Shown: one piece after another, positions 52,902 through 61,216 of the stretch
Layout: the number at the start of each line of letters is the position of its first letter
Position numbering within the stretch: position 1 is the first letter of the stretch
Assembly (NCBI RefSeq): GCF_029846235.1
Contig: NZ_JARVWP010000001.1
Span: forward strand, 434,001 to 498,000
Length of the DNA stretch: 64,000 nt
Source: Bradyrhizobium sp. CER78
GTDB lineage: Bacteria > Pseudomonadota > Alphaproteobacteria > Rhizobiales > Xanthobacteraceae
Direction of reading: 5' to 3'
Program-made: the position numbers and the translations under genes
Notes under the pieces: model-generated
Database searches by the model: none
What the model was told of the DNA's origin: nothing
What the model saw: the letters and a program-made list of their open reading frames with translations, nothing else

Positions 52902-54293
52902 TTAAGCCGACTTGCGCACCGCGTTGTCGACCAGCGTCTTGCCGAGCGACCAGATCGCACCGGGCACCTTGTGGCTGCCGGCGATCACGTCGTCGAACGA
53001 CTTCTCGATCCAGCTGCAGTCTTCCTCGGTGATCATCAGCGGCGGCAGCAGCTTGATGGTGTGGAGGCCGTGGCCGGCGACTTGCGTGAGGATCTTGTGA
53101 TCCTTGAACAGCGGTACCGTGATGAGCTGGCAGAACAGGCCCTTGTTGGCGGTCTCCAGCAGGTTCCACGATGCCTTCAGCCGCAGCGATTTGGGCGGGC
53201 CGAACTCGACGCCGATCATCAGGCCCTTGCCGCGGACTTCCTTCATCAACTCATAGCCCGGCACCATGCGCGTCAGCGCAAGACGGAGCTCGGCGCCGCG
53301 CTTGGCGGCGTTCTCGACCAGCTTCTCGGCCTTGATGACATCGAGCGTCGCGATGCCGGCGGCCATCGCCAGATCGTTCTTGGCGAAGGTCGAGCCGTGC
53401 ACGACCGCGCGGTCCATCTGGTTGAAGATCTTGTCGAAGATGTGCTTGCGCGTCAGCAGCGCGCCGATCGGCACGTGACCGCCGGACAGCGCCTTCGCCA
53501 GCAGCACCATGTCGGGCTCGATGCCCCAATGCTCGATCGCGAGGAATTTTCCGGTGCGGCCGATGCCGGTCTGGATCTCGTCGGCGATGAACAGCGTGCC
53601 GTATTTGCGGCACAGCGCCAGCGCGCCGGGCAGGAACTCGTCGGTGGGCATGTTGACGCCCTTGCCCTGGATCGGCTCGACGATGAACGCACCGACCTGC
53701 CGCGACGACAGCGCCTTCTCCAGCGCCTCGAGATCGTTGTAGGGGATCGGGGTGCAACCCGGCAGCAGCGGCTCGAAGCCGCTGCGAAAATTCGTATCAT
53801 CGGTCAGCGACAGGGCGCCGTAGGACAGGCCGTGGAACGAATGCCCGCAATAGACGATGCCCGGCCGGCCGGTCGCGCCGCGCGCGAACTTGATCGCAGC
53901 TTCGACGGTTTCGGCGCCGGAATTGGCGAAAAACACCTTGTCCAGATATGGAACATGTTCCAGAAGCCGTTCCGCGAGCACGCCGGCGAGGGTCGAGACG
54001 TCGAGCTGCACGAGATTGGGCAGATCGGCGTCGAGCACGCTCTTCAGCGCCTTGCGCAGGTCCGGATGATTGCGGCCAATCGCAAAAACGCCAAATCCGC
54101 TCAATAGATCGAGGTAACGAGCCCCCTGACGATCGAAGAGGTATTGGCCTTGCCCCTTCTGGAAGCCGACGTCGTAGCCGATGGTCTTGAGGACGCGAAC
54201 GAGCTGCTCGTTGAGGTGACGCGTGTGCATGGCACCGCGCTGCCCCTCGCGCTCCACAAAAATCTCGGAAACGTCTAAATTGGAACTTACCAT
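52902..54293 (-). CDS. hpnO: HpnO, hopanoid biosynthesis PLP-dependent aminotransferase
   Basis: A 463-residue class-III (acetylornithine-like) aminotransferase. It is assigned to HpnO because of its place in the hopanoid cluster and its family-specific ends (VSSNLDVSEIFVEREGQRGA). PLP-binding features are SGAETVEAAIKFARGATGRP, the aspartate in FIADEIQTGIGRTGKF (Asp238) and the Schiff-base lysine Lys267 in LLAKALSGGHVPIGA. HpnO aminates the ribosylhopane aldehyde to give aminobacteriohopanetriol. The start is an ATG at 54293; an ATG at 54230 is also possible. It is divergent from a DUF2147 gene and converges on the zinc anti-sigma gene. Confidence 0.9.
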   Translation of the reverse strand: MVSSNLDVSEIFVEREGQRGAMHTRHLNEQLVRVLKTIGYDVGFQKGQGQYLFDRQGARYLDLLSGFGVFAIGRNHPDLRKALKSVLDADLPNLVQLDVSTLAGVLAERLLEHVPYLDKVFFANSGAETVEAAIKFARGATGRPGIVYCGHSFHGLSYGALSLTDDTNFRSGFEPLLPGCTPIPYNDLEALEKALSSRQVGAFIVEPIQGKGVNMPTDEFLPGALALCRKYGTLFIADEIQTGIGRTGKFLAIEHWGIEPDMVLLAKALSGGHVPIGALLTRKHIFDKIFNQMDRAVVHGSTFAKNDLAMAAGIATLDVIKAEKLVENAAKRGAELRLALTRMVPGYELMKEVRGKGLMIGVEFGPPKSLRLKASWNLLETANKGLFCQLITVPLFKDHKILTQVAGHGLHTIKLLPPLMITEEDCSWIEKSFDDVIAGSHKVPGAIWSLGKTLVDNAVRKSA

Positions 54294-54395
54294 TCGTTAC
54301 ATACGTCGGTTGATGGCCATCTCGTCAACTTAAAACGCTCGCTAGCGGCGTTTTGACCCCCGCTCGGATCGTCTAGTTAAGCACAGGTTTGGACC

Positions 54396-55046
54396 ATGTT
54401 GCACTGCCCAAGAACTTTCGCGCGTACAATAGCCTTTTCAGGTTTATTTTTGGCCACCGTATTATCACCGGCACTTGCAGCGGACCCGACCGGCGACTGG
54501 AAGGTCGCAGACGGTGTCGCCACCATCCGCGTCGCCCAGTGTAATGGCAACATGTGGGGTGCGGTGTCCTGGGAAAAAACCCCCGGCGGCAAGGATAAGA
54601 ACAATCCCGATCCTGCTAAGCAGAGCAGGCCTACACTCGGCATGCCGATCCTGATCGACATGAAGAAGAAGGCCGGCGCCGACGCGTGGGAAGGCCAAGT
54701 CTACAACGCGAAGGACGGCCAGCTCTACAGCTCGACCATCAAGCCGGTCGGCACCGATCAGCTCGAGATCCAGGGCTGCGTGCTCGGCTTCCTGTGTGGC
54801 GGCGAGACCTGGACCCGCGTCGGTCCGCCGATCCCGGTGAGCGCCGCCGGCAACCCGGCTGCTGCGGGCAGCCCGGCTGCGAAGGGCGCCGCTCCCAAAT
54901 CGGCTGCGCCGCAGAAGACCACCGGCGCCGTGGCGCCTGCCACCAAGCCAGGTCAGAAGCAGGCAGCCGGTGCTCCAGGCGCGGCGCCGGCGGACACCGT
55001 GGGCGATATCTGCCTGCTCCCGGACATCGCGCGACCGACGCACTGA
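54396..55046 (+). CDS. Periplasmic DUF2147 domain protein
   Basis: A 216-residue exported protein. A signal peptide (MLHCPRTFARTIAFSGLFLA, cleavage near ALA) is followed by a DUF2147 domain: DPTGDWKVADGVATIRVAQC, MWGAVSWEKTPGG, MPILIDMKKK, AWEGQVYNAKDGQLYSSTIK and the end motif LEIQGCVLGFLCGGETWTRV. An Ala/Pro-rich tail follows. DUF2147 proteins are small beta-barrels of unknown function. Its place between hpnO and hpnN suggests an accessory envelope role in the hopanoid locus, but it is transcribed against both of them. The stop is followed by a hairpin (55061-55092) shared with the convergent hpnN gene. Confidence 0.8.
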   Translation: MLHCPRTFARTIAFSGLFLATVLSPALAADPTGDWKVADGVATIRVAQCNGNMWGAVSWEKTPGGKDKNNPDPAKQSRPTLGMPILIDMKKKAGADAWEGQVYNAKDGQLYSSTIKPVGTDQLEIQGCVLGFLCGGETWTRVGPPIPVSAAGNPAAAGSPAAKGAAPKSAAPQKTTGAVAPATKPGQKQAAGAPGAAPADTVGDICLLPDIARPTH

Positions 55047-55060
55047 TACCGACGCACCAG

Positions 55061-55092
55061 TCCGGCTCGGCGGCGCCTGCCGCCAAGCCGGA
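55061..55092. terminator. Hairpin between the convergent DUF2147 and hpnN genes
   Basis: Arms TCCGGCTCGGCGG (55061-55073) and CCGCCAAGCCGGA (55080-55092) pair with one mismatch around a short loop. The hairpin lies between the two stops and could serve both directions, although a U-tract is missing. Confidence 0.4.
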
Positions 55093-55103
55093 TCGCCTGC
55101 GCG

Positions 55104-57719
55104 TCAGGTGACGTCGTTGGCGATATCCTCGTCCTTGAGGGTTTCGCGCGGCTTGCCCATCAGCGCCGGCTGGAACAGCAGCACCGCCGCGAGCGTCGTG
55201 ACGAGCGAGAGCGCAAGCAGCTTGCCCATGCTCGCGGTGCCGGGATGACTGGATAGCCACAGGCTGCCGAACGCCGTCGCCGTGGTCAGCGCGCTGAAAA
55301 AGATCGCGCGCGTCAGGCTCGATTGCAGCAGATTCGTTCTGCCCTGCCGCCATGCCGTGACATAGTAGATCTTGAACGCCACGCCGACGCCGAGCAGCAG
55401 CGGCAACGCGACGATGTTGGCGAAGTTGAGCGGCAGCCCGATCAAGACGCAGATCTCCAGCGTGACGATGCCGGCGACCAAGAGCGGCACCAGCGTCATC
55501 AGCACGTCGACGACGCGGCGCAGCGTCAGCCACAGCAACAGGCTGATCGTGACCAGCGCCAGAATGCCGGCATGGATGAACGCATTCACGATGACGTCGC
55601 CCGACTTCAGGATCGACACCGGTCCGCCGATCGCGGTCGGCTCGGCGGCGAGCACGGCGTCGGCAAAGCGGCGCAGATTGTCGTTGTCGTTCGGATCGCC
55701 CTTCGGCTCCGCCTCGACACGCATCAGGCCGTCCTTGGTCTTCCAGCTCGCGACCAGTTCGGGCGGCAGGTTCTGCAGAGTGACGGTCTGGGCCTGCAAA
55801 GTGTTGCGGAGCTGATCGAACACGATCTTCATCGGCGCCACGAACACGTCCTGCGCCTTGTCGCGGGTCGCCTGGGTCGAATCGGCAAGCTTCTGCAGGG
55901 CGTCGGCGAGCCGGCGCGCGGCAACTGCACCCGGCCCCTTGCCGTCGCCCGCGGTCTTGCGCAGGCTGTCGACCGAGCTCTTCAGCGACTCGACATTCTC
56001 CTGATCCGACGGTGCCGGATCGACCGAGTCCGGGTTGAGCGCAGGGCCGAGCGTCTTGGCCGCCTGCGCGATCAGCTTCAGCTTGGCCGGCTGGTCCGCG
56101 GGCACGAAGCTGTCGAGCGACATCACGCGCGACACTTCCGGCAGCTTCTCGAGCTTGGCCTCGATCTTCTTGGCGTCGGCCTCCGAGCGCGTCATCACGT
56201 CGATGGCGTTGGCGCCGGTGTTCGGATCCTTCCGCAGGTCGAGGAAGGTCGCGATCGATTCCGCCTGCTTGTTGCGCAGATTGATCGGGTTGAAGTCGAA
56301 CTTCATGTAGTGCAGCAGCGGCAGGCCCGCAACCGTGACCAGCAGCGTACCGACGATGATCGGAACGCGGTGCTTCTCCAGGAAATGGTCGAGCGGCGCC
56401 AGGAAGGCGTAGCCGACCGGCTCCTTTTCGCCCGGCGGATTGAGCAGGTCGAGCAACGCCGGCAGCACCGTGATGCTGGTGATGAAGGCCACCAGCATGC
56501 CGGCGCCGGCAATCTTGCCGAGCTCGGAGATGCCCTTGTAGTCGGTCGGCAGGAAGCACAGGAAACCGGCGGCGGTCGCCATCGCCGCGAGCGACAGCGG
56601 CACCGCCGAGCGGCGTGCTGCGTTCTCGAGCGCGAGCGTCAGATTGTCGTTCTTGAAACGCTCGGAGCGGTAGCGCACGCTGAACTGGATGCCGAAGTCG
56701 ACACCGAGGCCGACGAACAGCACCGCGAAGGCGATCGAAAGCAGGTTCAACGACCCGACCATCATCAGGCCGACCGCGGTGGTGAGCGCAAGGCCGATGA
56801 ACAGGTTGACGAACACGGCGAAGATGATCTTGCCGGAGTGCAGCGCCAGCCAGAGGATGATCAGCACGATCATCACGGTGCCGATGCCGTTGGTGATCGC
56901 ACCGTCCTGCACGGTGGCGTATTCCTCGTTGGCGATCGGCACCGGTCCGGTCAGGCGCACGCGCGCGTGATACTCGGTCGGGAATTTCAGGTCGGCGGCC
57001 GCCTGCCGGATCGCGTCGGTCGCAGCCTTGCCGGGCTCCAGCGCCGAATAGTCGATGATCGGCTTGATCTCGATGAAGGCGCGCTTGTCCGAATCGGTCA
57101 GCGGCTTGTCGCTGGTGAGCTCGCGCCACGAGAAGGTCGCGTTGCCCTTGGCGAGGACGGTCTCGACGGTCTCGGAGATCAGGTTGAAAGGCGGCGCGGC
57201 ATTGTCGAGCTTGACCTGTCCGCGCTTGACGCCGGCAAGGCCGGTCTCGAGCGCACCGGTCAGGCCGCGGATCGAAGGGTCGCCGGCCATGATCTCGATC
57301 AGCGGCGCGGCTGATTCGAGCTGGCCCGTGACCTTGCCGACCTCTTCGGTCGGCAGGAACAGCAGACCATTCTTCTCGAAGAACTCACCGGAGCCGAGCG
57401 CGGTGATGGCCTCGAAGTTCTTCTTGTCGGCTTGCAGCTTCGCGGTGAGCGCCTTGGCGGCCGAGCTGGTCAGCTCCGGCGTTGCTCCCTCGACGACCGC
57501 CAGGATCAGCCGCTCGCGATCAAAGGCTTCCTCGAACTGATTGTCGCGCTTGCGCCAATCCAGATCCGGCGAGATCAGCTTGTTGATGTCGGTGTTGATC
57601 GAGAAGTTGCGGGCCGTGTAGAAGCCGGCGCCGATCGACAGCAGCACAGCGATAATGACAACCGGAAGGGCAAAACGCGTACAGGTCCTAACAACGGAGA
57701 CGACAATATTTGTCAGCAC
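55104..57719 (-). CDS. hpnN: HpnN, hopanoid RND transporter (MMPL family)
   Basis: An 871-residue inner-membrane RND/MMPL transporter with twelve predicted helices and two large periplasmic domains. The N-terminus (LTNIVVSVVRTCTRFALPVV, then TARNFSINTDINKLISPDLD) is typical of HpnN, which moves hopanoids from the inner to the outer membrane and is required for outer-membrane integrity in Rhodopseudomonas and Burkholderia. Helix segments include LFVGLGVDFGIQFSVRYRSE and GVAFKIYYVTAWRQG. The start is a GTG at 57719, chosen because it lies just before the first helix; no ATG lies between it and the conserved region. It is divergent from ispH across a 466-base gap. Confidence 0.9.
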   Translation of the reverse strand: MLTNIVVSVVRTCTRFALPVVIIAVLLSIGAGFYTARNFSINTDINKLISPDLDWRKRDNQFEEAFDRERLILAVVEGATPELTSSAAKALTAKLQADKKNFEAITALGSGEFFEKNGLLFLPTEEVGKVTGQLESAAPLIEIMAGDPSIRGLTGALETGLAGVKRGQVKLDNAAPPFNLISETVETVLAKGNATFSWRELTSDKPLTDSDKRAFIEIKPIIDYSALEPGKAATDAIRQAAADLKFPTEYHARVRLTGPVPIANEEYATVQDGAITNGIGTVMIVLIILWLALHSGKIIFAVFVNLFIGLALTTAVGLMMVGSLNLLSIAFAVLFVGLGVDFGIQFSVRYRSERFKNDNLTLALENAARRSAVPLSLAAMATAAGFLCFLPTDYKGISELGKIAGAGMLVAFITSITVLPALLDLLNPPGEKEPVGYAFLAPLDHFLEKHRVPIIVGTLLVTVAGLPLLHYMKFDFNPINLRNKQAESIATFLDLRKDPNTGANAIDVMTRSEADAKKIEAKLEKLPEVSRVMSLDSFVPADQPAKLKLIAQAAKTLGPALNPDSVDPAPSDQENVESLKSSVDSLRKTAGDGKGPGAVAARRLADALQKLADSTQATRDKAQDVFVAPMKIVFDQLRNTLQAQTVTLQNLPPELVASWKTKDGLMRVEAEPKGDPNDNDNLRRFADAVLAAEPTAIGGPVSILKSGDVIVNAFIHAGILALVTISLLLWLTLRRVVDVLMTLVPLLVAGIVTLEICVLIGLPLNFANIVALPLLLGVGVAFKIYYVTAWRQGRTNLLQSSLTRAIFFSALTTATAFGSLWLSSHPGTASMGKLLALSLVTTLAAVLLFQPALMGKPRETLKDEDIANDVT

Positions 57720-58185
57720 TTCGTTTCTTTCTAATCTCGGGGAAGCATGGCCGAAAACGCCCGCTCTGTAGCGGAGTTCCCGGGACCGATCTAATGTTGT
57801 TTTGGTTATCTTCCTCGTCGAGATGGTGAGGAGGTTCCAAACCACAGGAACGGCCACGAGTGGCCGGTATAAACCGCATCAGTGGGCGATAAAGTGACGA
57901 ACAAGTGAGGGAGACGGACGGTCGCAGGACCCGAAATCCACACTATATTACCTCAAATCCGACTCCCTGCCGGTCGCCCACCCACTCGAAGCGCTACCTT
58001 TTTGCCACAAATCCCTGTATTTCCATGCCCTTGAGGGCGCGGATCACGTGCAGGACCTGAGATGGTGCGGACCTTGCAACTGACGTTGCGAGGTCCGACC
58101 TGGCGGAGTGCGTTGCCGAAAAGGCCGCAGGGCCTGGAAGCAAGGCTTGGAATGAGGCTGGTGCAATTTGCGTAACGGACGACCG
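57720..58185. other. Divergent regulatory region (466 bases) between hpnN and ispH
   Basis: No gene is supported. Promoters for hpnN and for ispH-hpnH must lie here. A hairpin at 58069-58096 (arms GGACCTTGCAAC and GTTGCGAGGTCC, loop TGAC) lies 90 bases before the ispH start. A second, smaller palindrome GGCCACGAGTGGCC occurs at about 57852-57865. Neither matches a known riboswitch. Confidence 0.5.
58069..58096 (+). promoter_or_regulatory. Leader hairpin upstream of ispH
   Basis: A 12-bp stem with one G-U pair (GGACCTTGCAAC and GTTGCGAGGTCC, loop TGAC) could form in the ispH mRNA leader or be a protein-binding palindrome. It has no U-tract on the plus strand, so it does not look like a terminator. 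Confidence 0.4.
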
Positions 58186-59112
58186 ATGGAAGTGTTTCTT
58201 GCTCAGCCGCGCGGCTTCTGCGCGGGCGTCGTGCGCGCGATCGAAATCGTCGAACGCGCGCTCGCAAAGTATGGCCCGCCGGTCTACGTCCGCCACGAGA
58301 TCGTTCACAACAAGCACGTGGTCGAAAGCCTGAAAAAGAAGGGCGCGATCTTCGTCGAGGACCTGTCGGAAGTGCCGGCCAAGGCGGTGACAGTCTTCAG
58401 TGCCCATGGCGTCGCCAGGAGCGTCGAGGAGGAGGCGGAAGCCCGCGACCTGCCCGTACTCAATGCCACCTGCCCGCTCGTCACCAAGGTCCACAACCAG
58501 GGCAAACGCTATATCTCGAAGGGCCGCGCCCTGATCCTGATCGGGCATGCCGGCCACCCCGAGGTCGAGGGAACCATGGGCCAGGTTCCGGGGCCGGTCC
58601 TGCTGGTCCAGAGCGTCCAGGATGTGGCGGAATTGCGGCTGCCGACCGACACCCCGGTCGCCTATATCACCCAGACCACCCTGTCCGTGGACGACACCAG
58701 GGACATCATCGCGGCCCTTCAGGCGAAATTTACAGATATTCAAGGCCCGGACATCAGGGATATCTGCTATGCGACACAGAACCGCCAATCTGCGGTAAGG
58801 GACCTAAGTAAGCTGGTGGACGTCATTTTGGTGGTGGGGGCCGCCAATAGTTCCAACTCGAACAGGCTTCGCGAAATCGGCACCGAGGTCGGCGTCGCGA
58901 GTTATCTCATTGCCGATGGGAGCGAGCTCAACCCAGACTGGCTGAAGGATGCCAAGGCTGTCGGCATCACGGCGGGTGCGTCGGCACCCGAAGTTTTGGT
59001 CGACGATGTGATCGAGGCCCTGCGGCGCATCGGACCTGTTTCGGTCTCGGTCGTTCCGGGCCGTGAAGAGAATATCGAATTCCGGCTGCCGGCCGAACTG
59101 ACTGCGGGCTGA
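58186..59112 (+). CDS. ispH: 4-hydroxy-3-methylbut-2-enyl diphosphate reductase (IspH)
   Basis: A 308-residue [4Fe-4S] enzyme for the last step of the MEP pathway, making IPP and DMAPP for squalene and hopanoids. Cluster cysteines are Cys12 (GFCAGV), Cys96 (NATCPLV) and Cys194 ([10 protein letters not shown]). Active-site residues His41, His74, His124 and Glu126 occur at the positions known from Escherichia coli IspH. The ATG at 58186 is used; a TTG at 58168 is in frame but adds only six residues. It lies 45 bases upstream of hpnH on the same strand, so both probably share a transcript. A second ispH elsewhere in the genome is common in these bacteria and cannot be excluded. Confidence 0.95.
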   Translation: MEVFLAQPRGFCAGVVRAIEIVERALAKYGPPVYVRHEIVHNKHVVESLKKKGAIFVEDLSEVPAKAVTVFSAHGVARSVEEEAEARDLPVLNATCPLVTKVHNQGKRYISKGRALILIGHAGHPEVEGTMGQVPGPVLLVQSVQDVAELRLPTDTPVAYITQTTLSVDDTRDIIAALQAKFTDIQGPDIRDICYATQNRQSAVRDLSKLVDVILVVGAANSSNSNRLREIGTEVGVASYLIADGSELNPDWLKDAKAVGITAGASAPEVLVDDVIEALRRIGPVSVSVVPGREENIEFRLPAELTAG

Positions 59113-59157
59113 TCTGAACCCACTTCCCTTTGATAAGTGCAGAAAGAAAATCGTCTA

Positions 59158-60318
59158 ATGGCTATACCGTTCTTCAAGGAAATGCGTATCGGCGGTTATC
59201 TGATCAAGCAGAAGCTGCTTGGCCGCAAACGCTATCCGCTCGTGCTGATGCTCGAACCCTTGTTCCGCTGCAACCTCGCCTGCGTCGGCTGCGGCAAGAT
59301 CGACTATCCCGATGCGATCCTCAATCGCCGCATGACCGCGCAGGAATGCTGGGACGCGGCCGATGAATGCGGCGCGCCGATGGTGGCGATCCCCGGCGGC
59401 GAGCCGCTGATCCACAAGGAGATCGGCGAGATCGTGCGCGGCCTCGTGGCGCGCAAGAAGTTCGTGTCGCTGTGCACCAATGCGCTGCTGCTCGAGAAGA
59501 AGCTCGATCTGTTCGAGCCGTCGCCGTACCTGTTCTTTTCGGTTCATCTCGACGGCCTGAAGGACCATCACGACAAGGCGGTGTCGCAGAAGGGCGTGTT
59601 CGATCGCGCCGTCTCCGCGATCAAGGCGGCGAAGGCGCGCGGCTTCACGGTCAACGTCAACGCCACCATCTTCGACGGCCATCCGGCCGAGGAGATCGCC
59701 AAGTTCCTCGACTTCACCACCGAGCTCGGCGTCGGCGTCTCGATGTCGCCGGGTTACGCCTATGAGCGTGCGCCGGACCAGGAGCACTTCCTCAACCGCA
59801 CCAAGACCAAGAAGCTGTTCCGCGACGTCTTTGCGCTCGGCAAGGGCAAGAAGTGGAACTTCATGCATTCCGGGCTCTTTTTGGACTTCCTCGCCGGCAA
59901 CCAGGAATACGAGTGCACGCCCTGGGGCATGCCGGCGCGCAACATCTTCGGCTGGCAGAAGCCCTGCTATCTGCTCGGTGAAGGCTACGCCAAGACCTTC
60001 AAGGAGCTGATGGACACCACCGATTGGGATACCTACGGCACCGGCAAGTACGAGAAGTGCGCCGACTGTATGGCCCATTGCGGCTACGAGCCGACCGCGG
60101 CCACCGCTGCGATCAACAATCCGCTGAAGGCGATGTGGGTCGCGCTGCGCGGTATCAAGACCACTGGCCCGATGGCGCCGGAGATCGACATGTCGAAGCA
60201 GCGCCCGGCGCAGTACATCTTCGCCGAGCAGGTGCAGAAGAAGCTCTCGGAGATCCGCCGCGACGAGGCGGCCGCCGCAGCCGCCAAGCAGCAAGCCAAG
60301 GCTTCCACGGCCGCGTAA
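59158..60318 (+). CDS. hpnH: HpnH, adenosylhopane synthase (radical SAM)
   Basis: A 386-residue B12-independent radical SAM enzyme that joins the 5'-deoxyadenosyl group to diploptene, the first step of hopanoid side-chain extension. The cluster motif is CNLACVGC (Cys38, Cys42, Cys45) in EPLFRCNLACVGCGKIDYPD, and the SAM-binding motif is IPGGEPLIHKEIGEI. A C-terminal cysteine pair (YEKCADCMAHCGYEP) may hold an auxiliary structure. The start MAIPFFKEMRIGGYLIKQKL at 59158 is typical of the family. It follows ispH by 45 bases and ends 28 bases before a strong terminator. It converges on the hpnG-shc operon. Confidence 0.95.
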   Translation: MAIPFFKEMRIGGYLIKQKLLGRKRYPLVLMLEPLFRCNLACVGCGKIDYPDAILNRRMTAQECWDAADECGAPMVAIPGGEPLIHKEIGEIVRGLVARKKFVSLCTNALLLEKKLDLFEPSPYLFFSVHLDGLKDHHDKAVSQKGVFDRAVSAIKAAKARGFTVNVNATIFDGHPAEEIAKFLDFTTELGVGVSMSPGYAYERAPDQEHFLNRTKTKKLFRDVFALGKGKKWNFMHSGLFLDFLAGNQEYECTPWGMPARNIFGWQKPCYLLGEGYAKTFKELMDTTDWDTYGTGKYEKCADCMAHCGYEPTAATAAINNPLKAMWVALRGIKTTGPMAPEIDMSKQRPAQYIFAEQVQKKLSEIRRDEAAAAAAKQQAKASTAA

Positions 60319-60345
60319 TCCGCGCCGCCAGGCACAGGCAAAGCA

Positions 60346-60382
60346 AAAGGCCCGATCGCGATGCGATCGGGCCTTTGTTTTT
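60346..60382 (+). terminator. Rho-independent terminator after hpnH
   Basis: Perfect 14-bp arms AAAGGCCCGATCGC (60346-60359) and GCGATCGGGCCTTT (60363-60376) with a GAT loop are followed by GTTTTTG. It ends the ispH-hpnH transcript; the stem begins with AAA, so it could also work on the minus strand for hpnG. Confidence 0.9.
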
Positions 60383-60454
60383 GAGCCAATTGAGCCAAGT
60401 GCTTTGCTTTGAGCCTGGCGCGGCGAGGGCCCCGTCCCCGCCCGGGACAGCGGA

Positions 60455-61216
60455 TCAGGCCGCCTTCGCCGTGATCAGCACGTCTTCCGCCGCCGGCATC
60501 AGCACGTCGTTGCCGAGCAGGAAGCCGCGGCAGCTGCGCAGCGAGCGCAGCGCGCGGTTGAAGTCGATACCGGTCGACACCAGCGCCCGCAGCGTCCGCG
60601 GATTGCGCACGATGCCGCGCAGCACCTTGCGCAGGTCGATGTCGCCATTCGGCTTCACCGCGGATTTCGCAAGCTCCGGCAGCGCCCGGTGTGCGGGATC
60701 GCTGATCACGCGCAGCGCGGCGAACGGAACGCCTGCCTTGGCGGCGTAGGCTGCCGCGATATGGCTCTCCATGTCGACTGCGGCTGCGCCCGTCATCGAG
60801 CGCAGCGCGGCCTTGCAGGCCTTCGCCGCGATCACCTCTTCCACGCCTGCGAGCCCGCCGCGGACGATCCTGCGGCGCTTCAGCGCGGCGCTCGCGATCA
60901 TCTCTTCGTTCAGGGCGGATGCCGCCAGGAAACGCGTATCGCCGGACATCACCTCGGTCGCGACCACGACGTCGCCCGACTTGAGTGACGGGTCGAGCCC
61001 GCCGGCCACGCCGAACGAAATCACGCCACGGAAGGTCGTCGGATCCAGCGTCGCCAGCAATGCACGCAGCTGCTGCGGATCGCTCGAACTGCAAATCACG
61101 ATCATGCCGGGACCCGCTGCGATACGGGCCTCCTGCACCAATCCAGTCACGATTAATACCGGCCGAGGATCAATTCTACTGCCCACGGTCTCGGCGGCCC
61201 CCGCCTCAGCAATCAC
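60455..61216 (-). CDS. hpnG: HpnG, adenosylhopane nucleoside phosphorylase
   Basis: A 253-residue protein of the nucleoside phosphorylase (PNP/MTAN) fold. HpnG removes adenine from adenosylhopane to give ribosylhopane. Seen here are VLIVTGLVQEARIAAGPGMI, RGVISFGVAGGLDPSLKSGD, the acidic active-site segment AAAVDMESHIAAAYAAKAGV and FAALRVISDPAHRALPEL. The start is a GTG at 61216 overlapping the shc stop as GTGA, which shows translational coupling. It is downstream of shc in the minus-strand operon. Confidence 0.9.
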   Translation of the reverse strand: MIAEAGAAETVGSRIDPRPVLIVTGLVQEARIAAGPGMIVICSSSDPQQLRALLATLDPTTFRGVISFGVAGGLDPSLKSGDVVVATEVMSGDTRFLAASALNEEMIASAALKRRRIVRGGLAGVEEVIAAKACKAALRSMTGAAAVDMESHIAAAYAAKAGVPFAALRVISDPAHRALPELAKSAVKPNGDIDLRKVLRGIVRNPRTLRALVSTGIDFNRALRSLRSCRGFLLGNDVLMPAAEDVLITAKAA

